From NCBI GenBank assembly GCA_022592435.1, contig JABYQS010000120.1:51377-115376 (forward strand): DNA of 64,000 nucleotides, written 5' to 3'. Source of the stretch: Cerioporus squamosus. Lineage: Eukaryota > Basidiomycota > Agaricomycetes > Polyporales > Polyporaceae. Below the pieces are notes generated by a model. That model worked only from the letters and a program-made list of their open reading frames with translations, was not told the DNA's origin and ran no database searches. Positions 1 through 11,774 of the stretch are shown here, in pieces (the stretch's first letter is position 1; each line of letters begins with the position of its first letter). A program made the position numbers and the translations under genes.

Positions 1-195
1 GCCCAGATCGTCTCGCAGTCGTCGTACACATTCCCTATCGGCGCCGCAGTACAGAGTTTGAGCGTTAACGAGTCTCCGGACCGGTACAACCTTGCAACTT
101 CGTTGTTCGGGACCTGCGCAGTGTGCAAGATGCTGTTGATGAAGCTGAACGAGCTCGCATCCTCCGAATATATGAACGCCGCGGTGAGACCCTGA
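1..195 (+). CDS. possible 3' end of an unidentified gene (partial)
   Basis: A reading frame is open from the first base and stops with TGA at 193-195, giving about 64 residues. Its C-terminal half contains two cysteines in the string FGTCAVCKMLLMKLNEL and looks like plausible helical protein. The rest of the gene would lie outside the window. I do not recognise a family. It could equally be a chance open frame, so this is a weak call. Confidence 0.22.
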   Translation, partial: AQIVSQSSYTFPIGAAVQSLSVNESPDRYNLATSLFGTCAVCKMLLMKLNELASSEYMNAAVRP

Positions 196-1266
196 GCTAC
201 GCAATGGATCACGCTGAGCAGGAAGAAGGCGAGAGTATGCGGTGTGAGAGTAATGCGAGCCAACTGCGGACACCTCGGTCAAACCTTGTAATGGGGATTT
301 GGAGAATCGAACGTACCGCCGACCTGAGTTGTATGAACACCTTGTTCTTTTTCTTGTCGTTCGTCATCATGGAAATCGTCGAATGAAAGCCAGAGTGCCA
401 GAAAGCAACCAGAGCAGACTGTCAAAGCCCAGTAGAACTAGAGGTACACGCTGGAAAAGAGGGAAAGTCCGTCAGAAAAGGAGTAGGCTCTGCCTACGTG
501 AGGGAAGGCCCGCAAGAGGTGCGAAGGGACGACGTTATGAGCCGCTCACAACTAGCTCGCCTCGGCTGGCAATTGATGGGCCTGGGTAACAGCAACGGTG
601 GCGATACAACGATCTCTGCTAGTGGCTTGATGACGGGATGAGCTCAATCCATGGGTTGGAGGTCGGGGGCGTCCGACTTGCTCACGAAAGCGCATCCTAT
701 AACCCCAGGTGAGTGATGTATCGCTGACTTGTGTGATGAATTCCATCGGGACTGGGGCAGAGAGGCTGGCCTGGAGAGAAGAAGGCGCGAGGATGGTGGA
801 AGTGCTCACAAGAACTCTGATGAGACTGCAACTCACCGCACATGATCTTCTCACAGCAGTCACTATCCCACCTTCCACCGTGCATCTTGACTCGCACGAA
901 TTTTTGAACCATGACCAACCGACGACTCGAGTACACAAGCAATCAGTGTTTCATCAAGACGATCCCACTCGTAACTCCATCAAGGTCGCAGTTGCACGGC
1001 GCAGTCGAGCAGACCAATGGCGTCGTCTGCGAGGATTCTTGGGGAACAAGACCAAGTGATGTCCTGGCAACAACTCTACATAGTTCGAGGAGGTGGTGGT
1101 ACGGAAACAAGCAGAGCAGAGCAGACAGAGGACCAGCTCGGAAAAGCGCGCCGTAGACGCTTGACACTGCCGGGCCGGGCTCCGTGCCTTCCCCACACGG
1201 CAAGCCGCAGCGGCATTGAGCGTCGTCAACACCGTCGTCGACACCGACTTCGACGACGAGGACACC
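196..1266. other. intergenic, nothing recognised
   Basis: No conserved protein, RNA gene or repeat was recognised in either strand. The open frames here are short and read as low-complexity Arg/Ser-rich shadows. The last few hundred bases are the presumed promoter of the downstream aminopeptidase. Confidence 0.4.
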
Positions 1267-3294
1267 ATGCTCGTCGTCAACGCCGTCGCGCCTCTCGCGC
1301 TCCTCCTCGTTGCTCCGTACAACTCTCATCTGTCCGACTCGTGCCTGTCCCAATACTACTACGGCACGCACGGCCAACAGAACGTGTTCATCACCGACGA
1401 CGACGTCTGCCTGTCCAAGGCTGCCCAACAGCTCACCGATGGCTCCTTAGTGCAGCTGACGGACGACGTGCAGCAGCTTGTCTGGCTGCAGCACCAGGCG
1501 GTGGACGACTCGATCAAGCCGGCCTCGTTCGTCGACGAGTTCAACGCGTTCTTCTCACGTCTCTCGACGCCCTCCCATGTCACCGACGGCGAGCAGATCG
1601 TCTTCCACAACCAGCGAGCGGCGAAGCTCTTGCACCGCACGACGACCTCTGCGCTCATCTCGGTCGACGAGGAGACGGCGATCACGCTCGACCTCCACCT
1701 CCCAGGTTCTGGAAGGCGTCCCCGCTCCCGAGCGAGCCTGTGCCCTTCATCCCCGTTCCCTCCAAGGCGGTCGATCGCGTCAGGGACATCCTCGATGGCC
1801 TCAAGTTTGACCCCACCGTCGCGTCTATCGTGGGCAACATCTCCGCGCCCCAGCTGCGCTTCGACGTCCGCTACCTCACGGGCGAGGACTCGAGGTCGGA
1901 GATCGTTTCCCGCCACTCGTTCTCCAAGGGCGTTCTTATCGCTGCAGACTGGCTGAAGGAGAAGTTCGAGGATCTCGGCGCGAACTGCACACTCAAGCCA
2001 TTCTTGTCCGGCTTTGCTCCGAACGTCGTTTGGTACGTTGTCGTTGCTTATGGGCAGGGCTCGTAGACCGGTGGTAGACGTTGTTCGGGCATCTTCCCCT
2101 GGTCTGTGCGACGACATGTCGGGATTTGTTGCAGGTCCTTGTTGGGAGCTGCAAATGCGAGATGTGTCACCTGTCCGGCGTCTTACGAGGTGCGACAGGT
2201 ATCATCATATCCTGCGTCGGCTGCTCTTCTTATGCATCTCCCCGACACCACAACCCCATGCAGAACACGAGGGTTGTTGTTGGGGACGAATGTTACGACA
2301 TAAGACTTGTCGTCTGCCACGGGTTCCGCGATCCTGCCCAACGTGTGATAATGTGCTAGTCCTGGGAACTGACGACGCCGCAGCTCGTACGAGGGTTCGG
2401 AGAACACCACGGAGACCGTGCTCATCAGCGCGCACTACGACAGCCGCGGGTCCTTCGGCAGCGTTCGTGCTCCCGGCGGAGACGACGACGGCTCGGGTAC
2501 AACTGCTCTCCTCGGTATTGCCCGCGTCATCGCACTCAAAGGCATCAAGTTCCGGAAGAACGTCCAGATTGTTGCATTCGCCGGCGAAGAGCAGGGCCTC
2601 TACGGCTCGCGCTACTACGCGCGCGAGCTGTACGAGAAGGGCGCGAACCTCACTCTCATGATCCAGGCGGACATGCTTGGATACCACGCAGCCGACGAGC
2701 CTCCACAGCTCGGTCTTCCTGATCGGTGAGTACGCTTGCTCTTGGTGTTGCGTAACGTGTTGACGGACGCGATTCGCAGCATTGGCACCCTGGAGGTCGC
2801 GCAGCTCGTTGCCAACCTTTCTGCCATCTACAGCCCTGAGCTGAGGGTCGGCTTCACTCCGGTATGTCACAGTCCGCGCTGAGTTGTTACTGTATCGTAC
2901 TAACATTACTCCGACAGGCTTGCTGCAGTGATCACCAGGCAAGTCACTTGCACGTAACCAATACTGCGCTGTGCTGACGTCCATTCAGAGCTTCCACCAG
3001 GTCGGCTTCCCCGCCACCCAGGTCTTCGAGCGTGCCGGCCCCATCGCTGACCCCATGTACCACAACAGCGGTACGTACTAATCTTACTTGCCTCGACCTA
3101 TATCTGACCATTGTGTTGCAGGTGACCTCAGTGACCGCGAGGGCTACGACTTCGAGCAGATCAAGTCGATTGCGAAGGTCCAGGTGAGTGTTGGATGCGC
3201 CGCTTCGGCTGGGGACATGTACTGATTACGCTTGTGCTTGCAGTTCGCGACACTGTTGCATGTGGCGGGCTACGATCTGCCGAGCGACGACTGA
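1267..3294 (+). CDS. secreted M28-family aminopeptidase (leucine aminopeptidase-like)
   Basis: This is a zinc exopeptidase that should remove N-terminal residues from peptides outside the cell. The start at 1267 gives a hydrophobic N-terminus (MLVVNAVAPLALLLVAP) that fits a signal peptide. M28 metal and catalytic motifs follow in order: AHYDSRG (His), DDDGSG (bridging Asp), AGEEQGLYGS (Glu pair), QADMLGY (Asp) and CSDHQ (His). The exons I can join are 1267-~1701, ~1702-2032, 2384-2725, 2780-2861, 2918-2938, 2989-3071, 3122-3183 and 3244-3294. The 351-nt intron 2033-2383 keeps phase and joins NVV to CSYEGSE. The 21-nt exon carries the last zinc His and is followed by a GC-AG intron. Near 1701 the frame shifts by one missing base inside the otherwise continuous string HLP/RFWKASPLP, and no splice pair there restores the frame. 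That is either an assembly error or a true frameshift. The family call is firm. Confidence 0.88.
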
Positions 3295-3637
3295 GGTTAC
3301 GGCCTTCATGGTCTGGATACATACCCCGCATATGATCGCGGCCGCGTCTTCGTGCACGTGTATACATAATTCCTTGGGCAACATAGATGCGAGATACAGC
3401 ACGGTAGTTTCGTGACGGTGTGTTGATTTTCGGTGCTCGAGCGCATTGTGGGAGCGGTCGAGTCGGAGGGCACTTACGCCGTAACAGGCCAGGAGCCAAT
3501 GCACCAAGTTTGCGTCAGACCTCTGCGTCGCCGCATTATGGCATGGTTTACAGAAGGCATCGTTTACAACACTTTGCCCGTTCCATAGTCCTACAAGTCG
3601 TGGGTTGTACTTCTTTGACCTGCTGCAGTTGTCGATC
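3295..3637. other. convergent intergenic spacer
   Basis: This short spacer lies between the 3' ends of the aminopeptidase (+) and eIF2D (-). It must hold both transcript ends. No distinct terminator, repeat or RNA gene was recognised. Confidence 0.4.
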
Positions 3638-6028
3638 CTATTTCTTCTTCTTCTGCTCGCTCTGGTCCTCGCTGTGTATCCACTTCTTCGGCACGCCGCG
3701 CGCGACCAGGAGGTCCGTCACGGCCTTGATCTGCTTCCCCTGCACCATGACTTCCAGCGCGTTGGGCTTGCCGTGGACTGGGGACACTGCATGTCAGCGA
3801 GAGACAGGTGAGTGAGCAAAGACTAGGACGGGAATAAGGATGGAGAGAAAGCGTACCTGCCGTGGAGCTGGCGCACGTCTTCCGCAGCTCCTCTGCCAGG
3901 TCGTCCGCCTGCAGCCCGAATGCCTCGAATCCCGTGAGGAGCGTGCACGCCTTCCGTCCCTGGCGGATCTTCACGATGACCGAGGTGGGCTTCAGCTCGC
4001 CTTTCCTGCAGCGCGAACCGTCGTCCGTCAGCTCTTCGACGGCAGCACAGGCATTAAGGGGGAGCAAGTATAGTTAGGTACTCACTTCCGGACAGCGTCC
4101 CGGCCTTCGACCCGGATCTCGTGCCACGTCTGCATGTGCGCCCGGACACGCTTCAGGACCTCCTCGCGCTTCATGAAGTCAGGCGTGTCTTCGCCCTTCA
4201 CCGACACTGCGGTTGCGAGGGCCTGGTCAGTGCCGACGTTGATGTACTGCTGGTCGTTCGCATTGATGAGCCCGCGAGCTGTGACGTAGCCATTCACTAT
4301 AGTCTTGATGTCTGCGATCGTATACATGTCCGACGTACTGCAAGGAGGCGAGGTACATAAGTAAGAGGGTAGAGCACGGCGTACGTACGCCAGTGGATGT
4401 GCCAGGCTTACTCTTTCTCGGCAGCGACGAAGAGCGGGACTGTCGTCCCGAAGGGCTTCCAGAGCTCGGTGACTTGGATTTCGCCTTTGCGCTTTTCCTC
4501 GGCCTCCTTCTCCTTCTGCTCCCGGCCCTCGGCTTTCTTGGCCTTCGCCTCGAGCTCGCCGATCGTGCGGTGGGGGCGCTTGCCCGCCACCGCTGGGTGC
4601 TGAGGGTAGACAGCGGTGACGACGACGTCACCCTTCGTCTCCTTGAGCTTTAATAGGCCCTCCTTGGCGCTTGCCTTGAGGAACGACTTGACGTTCTTGA
4701 ACGTCGAGTGCTTTACATCGACCGCGCTCGCGTCTGTTATGCTGCTCAGTTCTCTCCGATGAGGTTTGTGGGATCAATATAAACTTACCGACCAAGCCAT
4801 TCGCCGTTAGCGCCTGGGCAGGTCGAGCAGGGAGAACATAGGAGGTCCAGAACGTCGACGCGGAGATCGGGAACGTCGAAGGAGGAACGTCAGCCAGGCT
4901 GAGGCCGATGGCTTGCAGTAGAGCAGAACGGAGGCAATCAGATACGTCTGGAAGAGGCACTGTGTGTTCAGTGACGATGATTTGAGGTTCTATCCGGGGT
5001 AACTAACCTTCTGGCGTGAGGGTGGCAGCCTCTAAGCCCTTCTCATCTGGAGCTGCCGCAGCGTCCGAAGTCGCGGAGGCCTTGGCGCCTCAGTGCTACC
5101 GACGCCAGGGGCAGGCTCCGGTGCAGCCTCACCGGTGTTTGTGCCTCTCTGACTGTCTGTAGTCCCATCCGAATGCACCAGCAAGGGTTCTTCGGTCTCC
5201 GAGGTGGGCTGGATTGGCCGCGGCTCTGGAGGATCGGCCTTCTTGTTTAAACCCATCTCCCACAACGCATCCTTCCATGTGTGGAGAACGTACACGGCCT
5301 TGCCCTTCACATCTGTCTCTTCGGCGGAGCGCAGAGTGTCAGAAGAAACGGCCATCTGTCCAACTGCCAACGGAGGTCCGAGAGCATCACGGTGATACTG
5401 CGTGATCGAGACCAACTGGTCCGGGACCAAAGAAGGCGAGTGCTGGATTACTTCCTTGCAAGCAATCAGAGCCGTCAGCTCGGTGGTGATTAGAATATCA
5501 GTGCAAGAAACATACCTCCGGGGATCATGAGATCAGCGCCGCCGATAAGTTTTGGCACGACTGGGGCGGGTGTAGAGAGGAAGGGCAGGAGGTCCGGCCG
5601 CTTCCACAACGTGTACACTGATATGGTCCATTAGCTAGCGCGTTGTCCGTAGAGTTCAAGACTCTTGCCTGTTGGGATGAGATCTTCTGATCCCTTCCCG
5701 AGGGTGAACCATAGAGGATCCCCTTCCGGTGATAGATACACGACCTGGAGTGTCGAGCATGAGTCACAGAGATGCCGCAAGCGGGATACGCGTCACTCAC
5801 CCCAGGATCGTCAAGATGCGTGCTGAACTTCTGTGATTGCAGACCGTCCGGGACGAGGGCATCGCCTTCCTCTGGTTGCAGGACGGGATACGACTGAAGT
5901 ATCCGTTGCCGCAGCTTCCTGCGATCGGAACTGCGCAACGGAGCTATAAAGTCTCAACACCAGAGTCAACCAGAGCAGGATATGTATATACCAGACGTCT
6001 TCAGATCCGCGAGCGGTTTCTTGAACAT
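3638..6028 (-). CDS. eukaryotic translation initiation factor 2D (ligatin/Tma64)
   Basis: eIF2D is a cytosolic ribosome-binding factor involved in delivering initiator tRNA and recycling 40S subunits. The gene reads from ATG at 6028 (MFKKPLADLKTS, the family's N-terminal signature) through an intron to SDRRKLRQ and the DUF1947/PUA region (VYTLWKRPDLLPF, KLIGGADLMIPG). A charged Pro/Glu-rich linker follows, then the winged-helix/SWIB-like part (TFWTSYVLPARP) and a Lys/Glu coiled segment. The C-terminal SUI1 domain contains TSVIVKIRQGRKACTLLTGF and ALEVMVQGKQIKAVTDLL, and the protein ends in a basic KKKK tail at the TAG at 3638-3640. About eight introns are visible. One has a GC donor (5668 on the minus strand) and one is about 44 nt long (GTGAGG...CTGAG near 5090-5130). 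The junction near 5480-5515 does not keep phase as written, so one base may be wrong there. The domain order is diagnostic. Confidence 0.88.
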
Positions 6029-6776
6029 GTTGTTCGAATACAGGTACAGCACTAGTACTCGTGCAGTCACTGAAGCTGAAGAGTAACTCAGCGGCAAATT
6101 CCCACGCCATTATACTGGGCGCCTTCGCCAGGTCATCTCAGCGGCACGCTTTCGGCACGCTCGACTTTCCTCCCGCCTCCCTGCATCTTCTCAAGTATCT
6201 CCGGACACACATATCTATGGGGTTCTGCGCATTGCGAGACAAAGTTCCGTTTTCACTCACTATTGGTCTCAGTCACGGTCCAATCTTCCAGGCACTATGG
6301 TCACCAATATAAGTATCATCTGGTCGGTCACTTACAAGTTACAGTCCAAGATGTCTAGAATGTAGACACGTCCTGATTTTTCGTGTCGTGCAGCAAGGAC
6401 TTCAACCCTGCAGAGGCTTGAAGTATTGTGCGCCGCACCCCTGAGTTCACGCTATTCCGGAAGAATGGGCACCACCCTTTCCCCCACGCGAAACGTTTCA
6501 GAAGCTGCCGCGCCAACGACAGAATGGTGGACATGTACAATGTCCTATGATAGAAGACCGAGGACCCTTGATGGTAGGACCCGGACGTAGCCTCAGCACA
6601 TCGTCGCACATCACTGTTTTAAGCCTTGGGGGGACCGCTTGCCAGCCCTACGTTCGCTGGTAAAGTGCTGACGCTGCGTCGACTACAGGTGGATTTATAT
6701 ACGTCTGTACCTCCCTGACTGTAAGTCCCGGACATTCTTCCACCACTTCCAGTGCTGGGCTGACTTCTCGACCGCG
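6029..6776. other. divergent promoter region, no gene recognised
   Basis: This region lies between the starts of eIF2D (-) and the Rap1/Myb-like gene (+), so it should hold both promoters. Open frames here are under 85 codons and show no recognisable family. No clear TATA element was noted. Confidence 0.4.
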
Positions 6777-8831
6777 ATGAACCAGAACAGCTATACCCAC
6801 TCGCCTTACTACTTGTCACCTCATGTGAACGGTGGACAGGGCTATGTGCCGCATCCGCAAGCTGGAGTATCGCAGAATGGCGTTTCCATGCAAGCACCTC
6901 TCGGCATGCCGCAGGTGGGGATGCCGGCTGCCTGGCAGGGTTGGCAGCCGCCGGCCTTCGTTGGCTCCTCCATGTCTCGAGACATGCCACTTGTCCCGCA
7001 ATGGGCAACGCCTGGGCAACATCAAGGTTTTGAGGCGGGAGGCGGTATCGTCAACCCGTTCGCTCGTCCTCTCGCACAGAGCTTGCTACAACCCATGCAT
7101 CTTGGCCAGCATGATGACCTCGCACCCGTCCACTTATCGCCCGACGACGAGCGCACACTCGTCCAGGCGCTGAAGGAAGGAGTAGCAGAGGGTCTCACAC
7201 CGCGTCAGATCGTAGAGAGACTCCGAATTGTATGTCATTTGCCAAACGGGTCATTCAAGTGCTAATATCTTCAACGATATCTAGACAAACAATCATGGTG
7301 GTATCCGTCAGTCGTGCTTCTGTCCCTCACCGCGGGCACCTTTGACTGACCTCTCCTTGACTGCAGGTTGGAAGGATCTCTTTCTGGATAACGTAGAAAG
7401 GCTCTTCCCGCAGGTGTTCTCATCACGATCGAGTCCGCGGTCTTACGGACCTATCCCATGCTCGTCTGCTTCCCAGACACAAAGCTCGTCCTCATCTACT
7501 CGCAGTCCCGAACGGTGAGTCTATTGCACGTTGTGCTGCCGGACTCACTAATTCATTATTTACTCCAGATCTGACTTCATTCAACACCAAGAAAGACGCA
7601 ACTTTACTCTACCCGACGTGGGAGCTTCTCGTCGGACGTCTTGCAGGCGCACAAGGAATCGTCATCGCACGAACAGCTACACACGCAACGAAGCTGTACC
7701 CGCGTCAGCAGCCTCTACATCGTCCAGCCAGCTCAGCAGCCATCGATCGAAAAGGCGGCCCCTCCTCGAGTACCACGCTAACACGCTCATACCACCTTCG
7801 ATTTATTCGCGCAAGCCGAAGGCGCCGAATGACACCCGTCGCGGTTCTATCAAGTTTACCGACGGCGACAAGGTTTTCTTCATTCACTTCCTGCGTTGGC
7901 GTTTGCGAGAGGGTGACGTGCCAGAGAGGTCCCTTCTTTACCAAGAGCTCGCAGACTGAGGTTGGTTTCACGATCACACCATTTGAAGCCGCTTCTGACC
8001 ATGCTTCCTCTTGCGCAGACTCCTCACCATGACGCCGAAGCGTGGAGGAAGCACTGGGACAGTGCGCCCTCGCTCCCTGATCGTATCTACATCGAGGCTC
8101 GCAAGCGGGCTGACAACGAGCGGGCCTTCCTGGATGATGGCACCAGATCTACCGCAGACTCCAGCGATGGCGAGGACGCTGGGACAAACCGGGTATTCCA
8201 ACACAAGGCGCCTCCGCTTATGCAAGGATCGGGCCGCCCTGCAATTACTAGGTTGAACCGGCGCATCACAGAGGAAGACCTCCACAAGATGGCCGAGTTC
8301 CTGGTTGAGAAGCGGCAGTACTTGCACCTCAAGAGCCAGAGTGAATTGTGGAGGGAGTTCTATCTTCGAAAGGAGGTGCGAGTCAAGTTATCATTGCCCT
8401 GACCTTCAGCGAACTTACCCTCCCGACCCCGCAGAACAAAGACAGACGAACCTACAATGGGTGGAGAGGTGCCGCACGTTATTATGAGCCTCGTCAGTTT
8501 GCAAATTCTCGTTGCTCCTAGTGCTTGAATCCTGCTGATCTTGGCTTTCCCAGAGATCCGACAGTATGTTGATGAGATCGTGGCCCGGCTCGCCTCGGAG
8601 TCAGACTCGGCGAGCGAGGAAAGGGAGGTGGACGAGCGAACCCAGCCCACTGGGGAACTCTCTCTCAGTCGAGCTTCGGAGCCGACCACCTCTAACCTTC
8701 ACGAGCAGGTCCAAGAGGCAACGAGCCGCAGCGCGAGCCCATCTCTCATACGGTCCGTTTCGGAGGGTGAGAGCAACTCGGACCTGGATGAGAAGCGCGT
8801 CAAGGTGGAGATCATAGACTTGACGAATTAG
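6777..8831 (+). CDS. Rap1/Myb-like domain nuclear protein with C-terminal SUMO-interacting motif
   Basis: This is probably a nuclear DNA-binding protein. The N-terminal about 150 residues are Gln/Pro/Gly/Met-rich and disordered (MNQNSYTHSPYYLSPHV...). A Ser/Arg-rich linker leads to a first Rap1-type Myb-like block (FTDGDKVFFIHFLRWRL, then TPHHDAEAWRKHWDS). A second block follows (ITEEDLHKMAEFLVEK, ELWREFYLRKE, NGWRGAARYYEP). The tail is acidic and Ser-rich and ends KVEIIDLTN, a hydrophobic-acidic string of the SUMO-interacting type. At least six exons can be joined, including a tiny one encoding TNNHG between introns near 7230 and 7370. At 7951-7960 the first Myb block is interrupted by one apparent extra T that creates a TGA. 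Removing its effect keeps the block continuous. The Rap1-Myb assignment is from residue pattern only, and the telomere role of Rap1 should not be assumed. Confidence 0.6.
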
Positions 8832-9231
8832 CCCCCAACATTTCTTGCGCACTTGCTCAGTATTCTCGGTCAAGCGGTTTTGTTAGGTTCACCAATCGCT
8901 AGCAGCGAACTTCGCACGTTATCTTATCTTCATCGCGAAACGCCCATAGGCCGTCCTTTCGTCAGACTAACCACCAGCTGTCGCGGTGCTCTCTCAGCTA
9001 TTCTCACTTAGCTTGGTGAGATATTGGTTCATTGCGTTGGAAGTCCGTTATATTCGCTTTCTGAGCAGGAACGGCCGGTGGTTCACAGCGAATAATTCCA
9101 TATTCAATCGGTGATCCGTCACGGCGGCCGCCCGTCGGGAATAGAGTTTTAACTCGACCCCTCTTAGGCATACATATCTCATAGGTCCGTCGCTGAGCTT
9201 AGTCCGGAACGTCCACTCTAACCTCCCGCCC
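8832..9231. other. intergenic, promoter of the amidohydrolase gene
   Basis: This spacer lies between two plus-strand genes and contains the 3' end of one and the promoter of the next. No repeat, RNA gene or conserved frame was recognised. Confidence 0.4.
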
Positions 9232-10723
9232 ATGTCGTCTGAATACAGTGGTGTCAATCAGTCCGACATGGACATCAACAAGGACCTCTGGGAGCTCTCG
9301 CGGATCATCTTCTCCTACCCCGCGATCGACAACCATGCACACGCCTTCCTCCGAGAGGAGTACAAGGATGCATACCCTTTCGAGGGTCTCATTTCCGAGG
9401 CGCAAGGCAATGGACCGCTACTCCGCGATTCGGTGCACACGCTCGCATGCTATCGTGCCACAACTCAACTCGCGAAGCTCTTCGGACTGGGCCCGAATGC
9501 AGACTGGGAAGCCGTGAAGGCACACCGCAGCTCGATCCCCTACGAGCAGCTGTGCAGGACGTGTATGGAGCCGACGAACATCCAGTGCATCTTGATCGAC
9601 GACGGGCTTGGTGGGAAGGACAAGGACAAGATGTACGACTACAAGTGGCACGATCGCGTCACGCACAGCCCGACGAAGCGGATCGTGCGTGTTGAGGTAG
9701 TTGCGGAGGTACTTGGATTCTGGTCTACAAACGCGTCAGAGTCGTTCTGACATATGCATCTCAAGGAACTTCTGAAGCGCGCGATGGATAAGCAGATTGC
9801 GGACGGCAACGCCTCTCCGGGCGACCTCTTCAAGTTCTTCGTGAGAGAATTCAACGGGGTGCTGAAGGCCAGCGCTGCGGACCCAGAGGTAGTCGGGTTC
9901 AAGTCAATCGCATGCTACCGGACAGGCCTCGATGTCTCCACCTCGCAGGATCCATCGGCCATCGAGCGGGCTATCATGACGATGCTCCTTGTGTATGTCG
10001 CGAAGCACGACCTCCGGCTTGCGGATAAGCCGATCAACGACTTCATCGTGAACATGACCATGCGCATATCTGCAGAGTGTGGGAAACCCGGTATGTGATC
10101 GTTCGTTCTCCCTACCACCCCGGGACCCGTCTAACGGAATTCTGCAGTCCAGTTCCATACAGGATTGGGCGACAACGATATCACTCTCAACCTCTCCTCT
10201 CCGTCGCACCTCCAGCCCCTCATCAAAGCATACCCAGATACTAAGATTGTCCTCCTTCACTCGAGTTACCCGTATACCCAGGAGGCAGGCTATTTAACAG
10301 CTGTTTACGAGAATGTTTTCCTTGACTTCGGCGAGGTCTTCCCGTTCGTGAGTCCCGATGGGCAGCGGGAAATCCTCAGGCAAGTCCTCGAACTCACCCC
10401 GACAAATAAGATGATGTGGTCAAGTGAGTCTTCACATACACCTTATTCCTCGCCTCTTACTCACAACTCCCATAGCTGATGGGCACTTCTGGCCTGAGTC
10501 GTACTACTTGGGCACGCTACAAGCGCGGCAAGCTCTCTTTGAGGTGCGTGTTCGTTGCGCTCGGTGCTACATTGGATACTCATTGCGCGTCCAGGTCCTC
10601 GAGAGCTCGATCAGAAAATGGGAACTCACGCTACCCCAGGCTATTGGGATCGTCAAACGTGCATTCTTCGAGAACGCGAATAGGATATACAACCTCGGAC
10701 TGGAACCACGCGTACAGCTTTGA
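9232..10723 (+). CDS. amidohydrolase-2 family metal-dependent hydrolase (FluG N-terminal-like)
   Basis: This encodes a 424-residue TIM-barrel hydrolase of the amidohydrolase superfamily. The exons are 9232-9708, 9766-10090, 10148-10423, 10476-10543 and 10595-10723, and all junctions keep phase. The metal-binding HxH lies in AIDNHAHAFL (His35 and His37). Later ligand strings are VQFHTGLGDND (His), VLLHSSYPYTQEAGYL (His) and WSTDGHFWPESY (Asp). The C-terminus (AIGIVKRAFFENANRIYNL) is the helix usual for the 'amidohydrolase-related' and FluG/nodulin-like subgroup. There is no glutamine-synthetase-like C-terminal half, so it is the stand-alone hydrolase and not a full FluG. No signal peptide is seen, so it is probably cytosolic. 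The substrate cannot be told from sequence. The gene is intact, with no frame defects. Confidence 0.85.
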
Positions 10724-11269
10724 ACGTATTTGGACTATCAGGCGAGTCGAATTTGTGAGAGCATATGTACTTTGCGCAGAGTATACGGGTGTAACAGAAC
10801 GATGCATATGACACTAAGTATTGTACGGATTCCTCTTCCTCTTCTTTCTCGTCGACGGCCCAGGTCTTCCTCACGTGCATTCTCCATGGTTGTAGCCTCC
10901 TTGTCTCGAGCAAAAGCGACGAGACCTGTAGGATGTCACGTTGGGCCAGTCTGGCCTGGCAGAACATACATGACCAATACCTGACAGTCAGTTGTCAGTG
11001 TACGCACTTCGAATCATGGGAGTCTGACGTATGGTGTGTGGCCGATTTAAGGTACTCGTATATCGGCCGTGAGTAGAACGTACGGTGTTTGGGGAAGGGC
11101 TTCAACTCTTCCGGCTTCCCAGTCGCAGATGACGGGACCAGTAGGGAGGATAAGATAAGATAGCATACACGCGCCCTGATCTTATCAGATTGCGACTGGC
11201 TGACCGACCCCGACCCTCAGCTCCTCCATCCTCCGTCTCCAGTCGCTGCAAAACTTCCCGCCGCGAACG
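10724..11269. other. intergenic; GATA-site-rich BolA2 promoter
   Basis: No gene was recognised. The last 125 bases before the BolA2 start hold several GATA motifs, listed separately. A polypurine/pyrimidine patch sits near 10830. Confidence 0.4.
11149..11190. promoter_or_regulatory. cluster of GATA-factor-like sites upstream of BolA2
   Basis: Three overlapping GATA cores are read on the plus strand at 11149-11163 (GATAAGATAAGATAG). A near-palindromic GATCTTATCAGAT lies at 11178-11190, 80 bases upstream of the BolA2 ATG. WGATAA/TTATC is the core of fungal GATA factors, including the iron-responsive Fep1/Sre1/Urbs1 group. Binding is inferred, not shown. Confidence 0.45.
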
Positions 11270-11774
11270 ATGCCGATTTCTGCTACGGACCTTGAGGCTG
11301 CAATCAAAGCAGCTATTCCCGTGTCACACCTGGAGATTGAGGACACATCGAATGGGTGCGGAGAGAACTACGCAGTCTTTGTCGTGAGTGAGGTAAGGTT
11401 TGTTACTTACAGATCGTGGTCTGGACCATACGAGCAGCGCATGGGTAGTGATGTGATGATGATATTACTAGGCATTTGAGGGCAAGAACACTCTGGCCAG
11501 ACACCGTTTCAGTGAGTCGCTGCGTCTGAATAAAAACCGGGAAGGACGCTGACGAACCCTCCGGATGGGCATGATACAGTCAACGAAGTGCTGAAGGAGC
11601 AAATCGCGCAGATGCATGCCTTCTCCCAGGTATGATACCTTCTGTGCTCTGCGACCGCTTACCCCCTCTCGCTCTGGACCTCGTGTGCAACCCTGGCATC
11701 TGCTAACGCCGGAACGATAGAAAACACTCACCCCGGCACAGTATCAAGCCCACTTGGCTAAGCAGGCCGCATGA
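11270..11774 (+). CDS. BolA-like protein (BolA2/Fra2 type)
   Basis: This is a small cytosolic/nuclear BolA-fold protein of 88 residues. BolA2 proteins bind monothiol glutaredoxins (Grx3/4) through a shared 2Fe-2S cluster and take part in iron sensing and trafficking. The exons are 11270-11392, 11472-11511, 11580-11629 and 11721-11774, all in phase. Key strings are LEAAIKAAIP, HLEIEDTSNGCGENYAV (with the conserved Cys), LARHRF followed by INEVLKEQIAQMHAFS (with the conserved cluster-ligand His), and the C-terminal KTLTPAQYQ. No targeting peptide is present, which favours BolA2 over mitochondrial BolA1/BolA3. GATA-like sites lie upstream and downstream, which is interesting given the known BolA2-Grx control of iron-responsive GATA repressors in fungi. 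Confidence 0.9.

Noticed and set aside
1663..1705. 43-nt intron to explain the aminopeptidase frame change
   Set aside because: GT...CAG borders exist but the join is out of phase and removes conserved sequence; a missing base fits better.
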